A stretch of 64,000 bases of DNA from Epiperipatus broadwayi (lineage: Eukaryota > Onychophora > Udeonychophora > Euonychophora > Peripatidae): NCBI GenBank assembly GCA_028023455.1, contig JAQFVV010012395.1, forward strand, positions 9,916,154-9,980,153, in the 5' to 3' direction. The number at the start of each line of letters is the position of its first letter. The first letter of the stretch is position 1. Shown piece after piece: positions 32,013-42,480 of the stretch. The position numbers were made by a program, and so were the translations under genes. The notes beneath the pieces are model-generated. The model had not been told where the DNA came from, did not search any database, and was given only the letters and a program-made list of their open reading frames with translations.

Positions 32013-33087
32013 GGTAAAACTGACTTTTAGCAACCACAACTATTTCATTCTCTATTTTTAAAAAATTGAACTATATTTTTATCATAGTATGTAATTGTAA
32101 AGTATATCTAACTATAAATGTATTTTTTACATGAAAGTTAATAAAAAAAAATTTAAAAACTTACATTTTTATGCGTAGTTTTGAGCTATGCACACGAGGA
32201 AATTCCCGAAAATGGTATAGCATCTTCGTGCATATCCCTAAGTGCAAATTCCTGCAGATATGATGAAAACAAAGCTCTGCTGGTACCGAATTGTTATTTT
32301 ACCTTACGCTTTGCTCTCATCCACATATTTTCCATATTATTAGTGAGGATAAGTTCATTGTCCGGGTCAACATAGTTGTCTTGGTGGACGATGGCAGAGT
32401 GAAAGTATCTATGATTATCTAGACTGCTTATATTCCTATATGCACACCAGCCATCAGTGATTATATGTGTACCAGGTAAAATGTGTTGCTGTATGAGCAG
32501 TTCCAGAGTGGCAGCTGATTTATCTTCAATTTCTATTAAAGAACACTTTCTTGACCCTCTCAATCCCATCGAACACCCAATGGTCTTCTTTCATTGCCCC
32601 TCTGGTGTTTTTGGTAAAAGAAATATGACTCATTGATCTCCACTATCCGTGGTTCGCCATTGTCATCAAATCCGCCAACAAGTGCAGGATTTCTGTTGAA
32701 AAAAGTAGCATATTCTTTCCGGCAAAAATGACACCAGTCTATGACCACTCATTCATTAACATCAGTCTCATGAACAATAAAGTGCATTGGCAAATTATTT
32801 TAAGTTTTGCCACATGTGAACATTAATATTTAATAGTTTCTGTTTAAAAATATATATATATTTACTAGTTTATAACCTAGCTCAAAATTGCACATAAAAA
32901 TGTAAGTTTTTTTAAATTTTTTTTATTAATCTTCATGTAAAAAATACAATTACATAGTACGAATAAAACAGAGTTCAGTTTTTAAAAAATAAATGCAAAT
33001 TCCTGCACGTAGGATGAAAACAAAATATAGTTCAATTTTTTTTAAATAGAGGGTTAAAAGTTGTGGCCGCTAAAAGTCAGTTTTACT
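32013..33087 (-). mobile_element. Merlin (IS1016/IS1595-type) DNA transposon, 1075 bp, inactive
   Basis: Long terminal inverted repeats: 32013-32188 begins GGTAAAACTGACTTTTAGC and 32878-33087 ends GCTAAAAGTCAGTTTTACT. They are homologous over their length, with indels. A single transposase pseudogene on the minus strand lies between them, and exact 9-bp duplications flank the element. The right repeat contains a block (TGCAAATTCCTGCA..GATGAAAACAAA, 32993-33022) that also occurs near 32244-32273 inside the left end, suggesting local conversion or copying. Confidence 0.85.
32294..32787 (-). pseudogene. Merlin transposase (ISXO2-like DDE fold), broken
   Basis: The family is a DDE transposase that cuts and pastes elements with 8-9-bp target duplications. 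Recognisable motifs in order on the minus strand are DWCHFCRKEY, GGFDDNGEPRIVEINES, WVFDGIER (in a third frame), GSRKCSLIEIEDKSAATL, HILPGTHIITDGWCAY and TNNMENMWMRAKRKVK. Breaks seen: an in-frame TGA just upstream of VVIDWC where family members commonly carry tryptophan, two frameshifts around 32560-32590, and asparagine in VEINES where the first catalytic aspartate (EIDES) belongs. The later D (ITDGW) and E (MENMW) are present. The start at 32787 is the first ATG in the N-terminal frame. The copy cannot be active. Confidence 0.85.
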
Positions 33088-33096
33088 TTATTATTG
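33088..33096 (+). repeat. Right target duplication of the Merlin element
   Basis: TTATTATTG, identical to 32004-32012. Confidence 0.75.
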
Positions 33097-34550
33097 TAAT
33101 ATATGCTTGTGGAACAAAATATTTTAAAGCAAATGATTTTTGCAAATACAGTGCTGCAGTTGTGCTTAAATATTATACTTGAGATTAGTTGTCAATGTTT
33201 CATTGTAATTTTCCATTCATCATGTTATATTTCAAAAAGTTGTCAAATTTGACATGATATAATGTAATGTATTATGATTCCTACATGCACAAATAATGTT
33301 GCAATAACTACATAAAAAATATTGTAAATCGTTATTACTTTGGTCAGAAATTGTAGTTATACTTATGTAAGTAAATTTATTTTTATATTCTATATAGATA
33401 AACAAAATATTGATACAATAATAAAATACCTTTTTAAAATTCTTATTAATCTATTATTATTAATGAAGATTACTGAATATAAATATGTACACATTAAACA
33501 ATTTTGCATTATATGTTAAAATGTAAAATTTTACAATTATATATTATGATTAGCAATTAGTTTGACTTATATCACAGCGCACATTTTCGTAAATAAAGTA
33601 TATCATTTTAAAATTTTAATTTCTCTTTTCGAAGAAGCAAACGTTTTTATATGTATTTAATAAATTACTACCTTTATTTTTCTACCTTCTCCATTAATCA
33701 TGAGACAGCATTTTTGATTAAAGTCAATATTGATTTTCAATTTTTTTTTTTATACTATAGATCTAAGTGTCATCGAAACATGAAGCCAAACATCATTGCT
33801 TTTTAATAAAATTTGTTTTCTGGTTTTCTATGTTATAATTAAATTTTAGTTACATTTATTTAAATAGAATTAGCTGATTTTCAATGATAATATTAAACCA
33901 TGACATCTAGTGAGTGTTTTTATAATTTTAACATTTTACTGTGGCTAATATCAGTTAGTATCATTCTTGTAATCAACGAATTAATTTTAAAAACAAAATG
34001 AAAATACATCATTTTAGCAATAAGAAAAAATGTTTAAAAAAAAAATTACACAAAAGTATTTATAAGTTTGTCAAGCATATGTTAATAAACCTATTTTTAA
34101 ACAATTTTATGTTGTCTTTATTATAAAAGTCTAGACAAATTTTATTGATGTTCATCGTAATTTCATTATTTATTCTTAAAATTTAACATGAATAATCATT
34201 GAAAACTTCAATTTATATATAAATAATTACATTATAAAAAAAAGTCTATATAGACATCATTAATGTTGATAATTTAGCTAATAAGACTAAAATAAATTTT
34301 TAAAAAATCGAAGGGCTCCCAGTTTATAAGAAATTCCGAGTGCCGTAAGTGTCAAATCTGAAATCAACCTGAAGAATCTATCTTATGATCCAAATCCAAA
34401 GTCTAGCATTCTGCAGACATTAGAATAAATTAAGAAGATAGCCGACAAACCCGAAACATTATCAGTAATAGTCAAATGTAATCAGATTGGATAGTGTATT
34501 TTATCATTTTACCTCAACATGATATGACTTTGAATAGAAAACTTATAACA
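33097..34550. other. AT-rich sequence, nothing recognised
   Basis: Very AT-rich. From about 34310 the composition becomes less extreme, but no reading frame or repeat end is recognised. Confidence 0.55.
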
Positions 34551-35450
34551 TAACGTGTGTGTACGTATAGTGAGGAAAGCCAGGGTGTGTAAAGACAAAT
34601 ATACATTTCGGATTGGTCATTAAAACCTTATCAACCTTATCTGTGCTGATAGCATCATACGTATAGTCAAAAATATACACATTTTATTGATAAAAAAAAA
34701 CAGGGCAAAAAGTTGGGATTATGATATTAAATATTACCAAGACAAATATTATAATGACAGAGATAATAGTTAAAATTGTTTTATCCACCAGTCTGACTGT
34801 GCAAATGTTATATCCGCAAGTATGACTGTGTGGTCAGCAAATAACTATATACAATTCCCACGATGTTCTCTTGCAACTAATGCTCTGCTGCATATGCTCT
34901 CCAACGAATGGTCTGCAACGAATGCTCTGCCATGGATGCTCTCCAACGAATGGTCTGCACCGACTGCTCTCCAATGAATGATCTACAAGCGGATGCTCTC
35001 CAATGAATGGTCTGCAACGAGTCTATTTCTACAGTTCACTAAAGTTCAATTCTCACGATGTTCTTTCAGGCTGGCTGCTACAAAAACGGTTCACAATGGG
35101 CATACCTTAGCCCCAGTTCAATTTAGCTGTACGTGAACTCTTCGTAGTAAGCACCGCGACTGCCGCCAGATATCTCCTACTGGAATTGAACAGTAACTCT
35201 ACTGTAGATGCACTCCATACTGTCTACTACTCGCTACTGCATAACTGCTCTCTACTACTCTCTATATTACACTGCGTAGTTGTTACCCAGTCTTCTTATC
35301 GCTTTCTGATAACTGCAACAATTAATCATTGTCCAATAAGATAACATCTTTTATCTAGAAATATTTGCAATCAGCAAATATCTCTTGGAATTATCATCCG
35401 CCATTACGTTAATTAAATTTCTCAGTTATCAGTGCGTGATCTAAAAACAA
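34550..35450. other. Less AT-rich block of unknown origin
   Basis: Contains CpGs, a minisatellite (34869-35025), and a stretch rich in CTACTGC/CTACTCTC pyrimidine words (35190-35280). No frame over 60 codons. It resembles a non-coding end or LTR-like region of some mobile element, but no terminal repeats or flanking duplications were found. Confidence 0.35.
34869..35025 (+). repeat. Minisatellite with ATGCTCTCCAACGAATGGTCTGCAA-type units
   Basis: Two alternating words, ATGCTCTCCAAYGAATG and RTCTGCAACGA, repeat about four to five times with substitutions. The basic period is about 27-54 bp depending on how half-units are counted. Confidence 0.65.
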
Positions 35451-36765
35451 CCTCTTGACTAAATATTAGTTTTTCTGGAGTGCACAAACTTGCATTTAAT
35501 TTTTACAAAATACAACAAAAATATAAGTTATTGTTCATTCATCCAAGATCAAACAATCAAGAGAAATTCTGATAACAGTTAAATTACAAAAAGAAAAATC
35601 TGGAAAAAAAAAAAAGACATAATATCTAAAGTGAAAATCAAAACTGTCCAAGTTGTAATATTTTGTTGGCGAGTTTGAAAGACTAACACTGATCAGAAAA
35701 GTTCTTTTGAAATATAGTTTTGTTAAACTCTTGACTTAGTTAATACCATATAAGATGTACAAAATGCAAAAGAAACTTTCTATCACCTATGCCTTTTGAC
35801 TCCATGTAAATGAAGGAAATCCATGCTGGATCTTGTGTCAAATTTAAAAATAAATCTAAGTTCTTGCCTCTAAACTTTTGTGGCTAATTATAAGCTTATC
35901 AACTCCAGGAAATCTTAAAGAAAGTACAATTATTACTTGTTCAAAAAAAAAAAAAAAGTAGATCAATGGAAAGTAGACATAAATCAAACAGTTCATTACT
36001 CAGATTTTATCATAATTTTTACTTAAAGCACACATGGTTAATTTGAAATTTGGATTCTAATGTAAGGAAATATAATTGATGGAAAGCTTTCTAAGAAAAG
36101 AGCCAACCTGTAGCAAGATGGATGATGTTATCATCTCAATAATAAATATGGCTTAAGTAGCTATTTTTATATTTTTTACATTATTTTAATTCATTACTAT
36201 TTAAGAAAATTTATTTATATTCATAATCTTAAGAATGTTTTTGAGTTTCAGGATGTAAGCTTTATGGTACATAAAAGTTTAAAGATGTTTGTCATATGTA
36301 TAAGAGTATCATATCCAAGATCATCATTGGTGGAAGTCAAATGCCAAGAATTAATCTGGGTTTATAAATACAATAGCTTCATCTAGTGACAATTAATAAA
36401 CTTACAATCAATGACCCCAGAATAGAGAGAACTGCTTTTACAAGTATTTTATTTAAGCTTGAATGTCTTACTAAATGTATAAATAATCACGTCACATGCC
36501 AACTTTGTGATTTGTTTTTTTAAATTTAATAAATAGTTGTGTCTCATGGAAAACTGATTTATGGGAAGATGTTTTTTTCACCTTCTATCATATATTTCTA
36601 GAACCTTGAAGGACTGTATTATGTAAACTGGCTAAAAAAAGAGAGAATGTAGATACATATGGAAAAAATAAAATGAAAATAAATATAAATTGGTGCCCAT
36701 TGAAATAAATTTTGCAGATTAACCTCATAAACAAGGAGATGGCTAATGAAGAGATGACAGAGACA
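35450..36765. other. AT-rich sequence, nothing recognised
   Basis: AT-rich with A runs (35602-35613, 35943-35956). No supported feature. Confidence 0.55.
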
Positions 36766-36769
36766 AAAC

Positions 36770-36945
36770 TCTCATACAGTAGTGCCACTCAGTGCAAGCC
36801 ATAGTAATCAATGGATGCAGGAAGGTTTATGCATAAAATCCATATCTAATACCTACTCATCCAATATCCCCAGACTAGTTTCTAGCTTGTGGCTTTCATC
36901 AGTGTGGAGCCTTGGACCTATATTGTGATCATTTGATGTTTATTA
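36770..36945 (-). mobile_element. Hammerhead family A element, single minus copy
   Basis: Runs from ACAAAACTCTCATACAGTAG through the ribozyme to TGATCATTTGATGTTTA, a shortened unit. No clear flanking duplication was found. Confidence 0.7.
36859..36917 (-). ncRNA. Type I hammerhead, family A, core intact
   Basis: Core CTGATGA (36902-36896), stem II AGC/GCT, GAAA, stem III ACTAGT and C17 are intact. Inner stem I TCCACA/TGGGGA has one mismatch. Outer stem I partly pairs. Confidence 0.72.
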
Positions 36946-37084
36946 AAAGATACCATATTTGATTAAAAAATCATTTTTGATGCTAAAATAATAATATGAT
37001 TTCATCTCACACAATATCTTTCAGAACTATTTATTTAACTTCAGATCTACTATTGATTTTAATCTTCAGTAAACAATACATACT

Positions 37085-37175
37085 AGATAGTAGTACATAC
37101 TGTGATATCCTATGCATAACTTCCATATTAATTTCTAACTTATAGTCTTTGTCAATGAGAAACTTGGAATTGGAT
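37085..37175 (-). repeat. Hammerhead family A relic
   Basis: TAGTAGTACATACTGTGATA, then TTTCTAACTTATAGTCTTTG, then TCAATGAGAAACTTGG follow the order of the family A minus copy, but the core is mutated. Confidence 0.45.
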
Positions 37176-39220
37176 TAAATAAATGTACCTGAATCTTTTA
37201 AATCTAAAAAGTACAAGTATACTAGAGACTGGTTTAAGCTCCTTAATGTCAAAATAATAAGACAGAAACTAATATGAAGAAGTGGTTAGGATAATATTAA
37301 GTATGGAACTAATATGCATTAAATTATAATATCTATTGAATAATCAGTATTTCAAATGCTTTAAAGTACAGGAAACAGAATGTGATAACTTATTGTATTT
37401 AAATAAAAAACATCAATATTGATTCTGCAGATGAAGAAAATCAAACCAGTTTATATCTATTTGAGAATATCATCATACAAATGTAGATCAAAATTTTTCT
37501 ATGGAGTTTAAATGGGGAATAATTTGTAGTTAAGTATTATCTTTTCATAGATAGATATTGAAATCATAATTGCTATATTCTAAGGAAATATAACTTTGAT
37601 TATAGACTATCTTATTAAATTGTCTGTTTGAAGATAGATGAATTTATAAAAGCAATAGGGGGTGACAATCAAGCTGTAATATTTGATAAATTCTGTTGGT
37701 TTGTTCCTTCACACTGCTCTTTTATGGCAAATTATTACTCAATATTCTGTTGTGTGTTATCCTACCAATTAAATACGAATGTGATTAGGTGATAATTGCT
37801 GGTACCCTAAAATATAAGGTGGTGGTGATGAGAAATTTAAGTTGCTATTCAATTTAGTAAAGATTTAAAAATGATGATCTTATTGGTGAAACAAGTGATT
37901 CACTTTATAACATATCTTGGTAACTTGATTCTAGAAACTACATACTATAAATATAAGACTCTAGAAGGATTTGAAGGGGGAAAATGCATCATTAATGAAA
38001 AATAATACTTAATGATGTCAAAATCTCTGAGTTATGAAATAGTAAAAATATAGGTTATGTTTAATGCTGAGATATTGACCTATTATCCACCAACATCATA
38101 AGATTGAAGACATTTAAGATATAAGATTGAAAAAGAATGACAATGAGTAGCCTGATGGGAAAAAAGCAAACTCTAAGGTCCTGTAAGAGTCTGGAAGAGT
38201 TTGAATCTAGGCAGCTGTAATTAGAAGGATATATGAGATAAGACATGTCCTGAAATAATAGTATTATCAAAGATATGCTAGAAGGAAATATTAATGAACA
38301 CTTAAATATGTGAGTAAAAGGAATGCACAGATTAGGTTTTTATTTAATGATAAAATTATGATGTAATAATAAATATAATTGGTAACATCAGAATCTCTTA
38401 ACACATGTAATTAACTCTCATTGATTTAATATTTTGAGTGCATCACATATAGTTACATAGACAGAATCATTTCTAATTGTACACATAATGAATTGAACAT
38501 TAGATAACTCAAACATTATTGTAATTAAGCTTGATGATTCAATGAATTAGTAATGATGGGACTGATCTTCTTGGCTAGATCTAAGTCTGCTTTTTTCATC
38601 TTCCAAAACAAAATTTGCTGGGTTGAGAGACCATTTCATTCCCGAAAAAAATAGCCTAGATACATAAATTTAGGGTTTATATTCCTCCAGTTTTTTTTTA
38701 TTTTTTGCTCTCTAGAATATATTAATTGGCCTAGTGTAGTTTTATTCCAAGAATCAGAAAAGCTTTTCTGAGAAGTATAGACATTTTTCTTAATTCTGAA
38801 CTCATTTTAGAGCAATTAACATTCCACTTTAATTATACATGCAATTTATATATGTAGATGTTCTCCCATTTAACATTAAAAAAGGCAATTTATAGTTTTT
38901 AGTAAAATGTTTATCTGTACATTCTTGACTAATGTTATCTTTACAACAGTAGTTATATGTGTATATATAATCATAATCGAACTAAATATATATATATACA
39001 CACACAGCCAATTAAAAAAAAAAAATTTTATTTCCAATTTGAAATTAAAAAAAAAAAGTAATCTTTCTTACAAATTATTTTTGTCACTATGTGGGAAGTA
39101 GGCGGATTGTCGCTTTTTTTCTTTAAATAAGAATCACAATATATATTTAGTATATCCTTTATTGATACACATATACAATAAATATTTACCATTTACTTTA
39201 TTGATATTTAATATAGCAAG
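37176..39220. other. AT-rich sequence, no supported gene
   Basis: AT-rich with short biased frames only (for example 38061-38270 minus). No feature recognised. Confidence 0.5.
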
Positions 39221-39297
39221 TGTGTTAATAGCTCTAAACAAGCTTTATTGGTAAATGCTGCAAGAGAAAGCATTTAAAATCTCTAACTAAAATTATT

Positions 39298-39349
39298 CCT
39301 ATTCCCAAACCGGTTTCAAGCTAATGGCTGTCATCAGTGTGGCACTAGG
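39298..39349 (-). ncRNA. Type I hammerhead, family B
   Basis: On the minus strand: CCTA (39349-39346) pairs with TAGG (39301-39298). Core CTGATGA is 39337-39331, stem II AGC/GCT with loop CATTA, GAAA, then the self-complementary stem III ACCGGT and T17. Inner stem I (CCACA/TGGGA) is only partly paired. Predicted cleavage follows ACCGGTT. Confidence 0.7.
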
Positions 39350-39487
39350 ACATTCAGACACTAGATCTAAAATACAAATTAAAGACCAGCATTTATTGAA
39401 TATTTAACTATTAACTAGAAAATCTGAAATTTTCAGACAACTATATGTCTTCAAATCCAGCTATCTAGCTTAAATTTCTTAATGCCT

Positions 39488-39535
39488 CACTAACGAGAGC
39501 CATTAGCTCTAAACTGGTTTGGGGATAGAGATAAT
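39488..39535 (+). pseudogene. Hammerhead family B relic
   Basis: Core reads CTAACGA and TAAA instead of CTGATGA and GAAA, while stem II GAGC/GCTC is perfectly paired. The ribozyme is dead by sequence. Confidence 0.55.
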
Positions 39536-39889
39536 TCTATTTAGAGATTTTAAATGCTTTCTCTTGTGGAATTTATCAAAAAAGCTTATTTAGAGCTATT
39601 AGCACACTCATTATATTATATTTGTAAATACAAACTAATTAAGTCACATGATGTAGGACTTAGTTTTCTTATTATAGTTTGGCTTTTAAGACTTTGGTGA
39701 TGTTATATTGCTAAGGCTATTAATATATGGTGTATCTGACTTTAGTTCAGTCCCATATGGCTATTTAAGTTAGATAGCTGGATTTAAAGACATATAGATG
39801 TCTGAAAATTTCAGATTTTCTACATAATAGTTAGGTATTCAATAAATGCTGGGACTTGAGTTTGTATTTTAGATCTAGTGTCTGAATGT

Positions 39890-39941
39890 CCTAGTGCCTC
39901 GCTGATGAGAGCCATTAGCTTGAAACCAGTTTGGGGATAGG
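39890..39941 (+). ncRNA. Type I hammerhead, family B
   Basis: CCTA/TAGG and CCTCG/TGGGG form stem I. Core CTGATGA is 39902-39908, stem II GAGC/GCTT has loop CATTA, GAAA is intact, stem III is ACCAGT (two pairs) and H17 is T. All invariant core bases are present. Confidence 0.75.
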
Positions 39942-40417
39942 AATCATTCTAGATAGATTTTAAATACTTTCTCTTGCACATTTATCAAAAAAGCTTCTTT
40001 AAAGCTATTAACACACTCATATTACATTTGTAAATATAAGCTAATTGTCACATGATGTATGACTTGGTTTTTTTATTGATATTTTTTGGGTTGTTGTTTT
40101 TAATACATTATTTCTATTCCTCTCTTTCCATTATAGCCTGTTATTTTTATAGTTCAATTTTTAAAATGCTATTATATATTCTTTTTTTTTATTTACATCA
40201 ATGATATTTACAAAAGAAGGATTCTTTATTATGAGAAGAATTAATTATATGTAAATTATACATATATAAATGATCTTAAATAACAAATATTTACCTTTGA
40301 TTGGTATTTTTATAGTGTGACAGTGTTTTAATGTGCTTAGTTTTAACTTTAAATAATATTCTCAAAATAAGCATTATATAGTAGAAATAAATCAAATCTG
40401 GTGGATAGTTAACAATT

Positions 40418-41010
40418 ACTAAACTCCTGTTAGTACATGTGCCTTGAGTGCTTAATTTTAGCAAGAAAGACCTCTACAAATCATAACACAAGATTCAATT
40501 TTATAAAGATAAGAGGGACCCTCTTCTTTCTAACCTATTTTTCTTAATTATATAGGCAAATCTAAAGCATTTTGATTTGGGAGCATGAAGCTAATAAATA
40601 ATTCACTGATTAAGTCCACTATTTCTATTAAACATTAACATTCACAAAATCTTTTGATTTACAATGAGTCAATATTCAGATATTAAATTTAGAAATATTT
40701 TGAATCAATTTAAAGTTGTAAATATTAATTCTTATTAAGCACGATGTCAGCACGTAATACTTAATCAGTCAAGTATTTATTAGCTTCATGCTCCCAAATC
40801 AAAATGCTTTAGATTTGCCTATATAATTAAGAAAAATAGGTTAGAGATAAGAGGGTCTCTCTTATCTTTATAAAGATGAATCTTGCATTATGATTTATAA
40901 AGGTCTCTCTTGCTAAAATTAAGCACTCAAGGCGCATGTACTGAGGTTTTTAGCCTTATATAAGTATTACATGTTGACATCGCACTTAATAAGAATTAAT
41001 ATTTAAACTC
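40418..41010. mobile_element. Large foldback element, family FB1 reference copy
   Basis: Arms 40418-40615 and about 40757-40950 are reverse complements (CTAAACTCC..TACATGTGCCTTGAGTGCTT; TTTAGATTTGCCTATATAA; TTTGGGAGCATGAAGCTAAT). A loop of about 140 bp contains TTTGATTTACAATGAGTCAA. A second, smaller inverted pair (40725-40755 and 40963-41008; AATATTAATTCTTATTAAGC) overlaps the right side. No protein is encoded. Confidence 0.75.
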
Positions 41011-41520
41011 CTGATGTATTTTTTCAGATAGTGGTCCCTCTTAAAAATATTCTAGAAAGTTCAGAATAAAACATGAGTAATTTAAATATTTATACATAGC
41101 AAAAAGTTCTTCAAAAGTAAATATTCTAATCTTTAAAGTTGTTGAATTTTTCAGAAAATTTAAACTAATATTAGAAAATTCAATCAACAAGAAAGTGCTT
41201 GGAAAATCTAAGAAGCCATATTTAATAAATATTTTCTAACTTATATGGAACAGAACCACTAACCAGCCAGAGGACTAATAATTCAAAATTGACATGAGTA
41301 TTTTTAATGTGATGTCATATTATAGGATAACAATCTCATATAAATCATGAACCAAAAGTGTGGCATCTAAGTCAGGTGATAAATAGAATATTTTAAAGAA
41401 TGCAAAGCAAATAGCAAATTTTCAAAATGCAGTTATGAAATTTCCTAATTTTATAATAAATCCAACTACATCAATGTTTACTACATGACAAAACAATCAA
41501 ATATTGTTCATAACTACTAT
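41010..41520. other. AT-rich sequence, nothing recognised
   Basis: AT-rich interval between the FB1 foldback and the old family A array. No feature supported. Confidence 0.5.
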
Positions 41521-41524
41521 TGTT

Positions 41525-42480
41525 TCTTCATATAGTAGTGCCATGCAGTGCAAGCCGGAATAATCAATGGGTACAAAAAGGTTTGTGCATGAAATGCCTA
41601 TCTATCGCCTACTCATCCAATATCCCCTCATTAGTTTCTAGCTTGTGGCTTTCATCAGTGAGGAACCTTGAAAATGAGAGCACTGCACCTAGATATTAGT
41701 ATCTAATGCAACCCTCTAGCAATCTCCTTTTAGTTTTGTAATTAACTATAAATCTGTGAATCCAAAATGAAAAGACAATATTTTAAATCCAGATCAGTAA
41801 TCTACACATTTTGGTACCTTTGGTTATTTAATAATTATAGTTGCCCAATGTTCCTCACTGGTGAAAAGTACAAACTAGAAACTAGTCTGAGATATTGGAT
41901 GAGTAGGCACTAAATAGGAATTTTATGCACAAACTTTCTTGCATCCATTAATTACTATGACTGGTACTGGGTGGCACAACTCTATGGAGATGCTGATATT
42001 GTTTTAACAGCTTTTGTATGCATAGTAAATAATTATGTGGTATTTAGCAATATAATACCAATTCTGTGGGATGATGGTGACTATGGTTATTAAAGAACCA
42101 AAGATCTAAAATGTATAGATATTGAACTGGGATCAGATTAGCTTGGATTGGAAACATTATTGTTTTCATTTTGGATTCATTGTATTATAGTTAATTAAAA
42201 AAGGTAAAAGTGTCTGCTAGGGGGGGTTGCAGTAGTTCCTAAGATCTAGATGCAGTACTCATCAGATCTAAGGCTTCTCAATGATGAAATCCACAAGCTG
42301 TAAAGTAATCTGGGGGTATTGAATGAGTAGGCATTAGACAGTTTATGCACAAACCTTTTCAAATCCATTGATTACTATGACTTGCACTGGGTAGCACTAT
42401 TGTAGGGAGAGTTTACCACTGTTTTAACAACTTGTGAGAATACAGAAAGTGGTGATCATGTGATGTTTAATGGTTTACTG
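41525..42480. mobile_element. Old hammerhead family A array: one minus unit, then two plus units
   Basis: A diverged counterpart of the 4.86-6.92 kb array. A minus unit with a ribozyme (41614-41670) runs to about 41850. The orientation then flips, and plus ribozyme relics lie at about 41864-41920 (core CTGGTGA) and 42268-42325 (core ATGATGA, GTAAAG). The array closes with GTGATCATGTGATGTTTAATGG. The spacer words (ACACATTTTGGTACCTTTGG; TAATACCAATTCTG) match the unit of the young array. Confidence 0.78.
41614..41670 (-). ncRNA. Hammerhead family A, core intact but cleavage base changed
   Basis: Core CTGATGA and GAAA are present and stem II is AGC/GCT. Stem III reads ACTAAT and the base at position 17 is G, which hammerheads do not cleave. 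Probably inactive. Confidence 0.6.

Larger units (their letters stand above)
39225..40070. mobile_element. Hammerhead family B array: one minus unit, then two plus units
   Basis: Unit ends and order: AGTGTGTTAATAGCTCTAAAC, then a minus ribozyme (39298-39349), inversion, a plus ribozyme relic (39488-39535), about 410 bp of spacer, a second plus ribozyme (39890-39941), and the common end AAGCTTCTTTAAAGCTATTA/ACACACTCATATTACATTTG. The same minus-then-plus layout is seen in family A, yet the spacer is unrelated except for the words TCAGTCCCATATGGCTAT and GTCACATGATGTA, which hint at shared ancestry. Confidence 0.75.
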
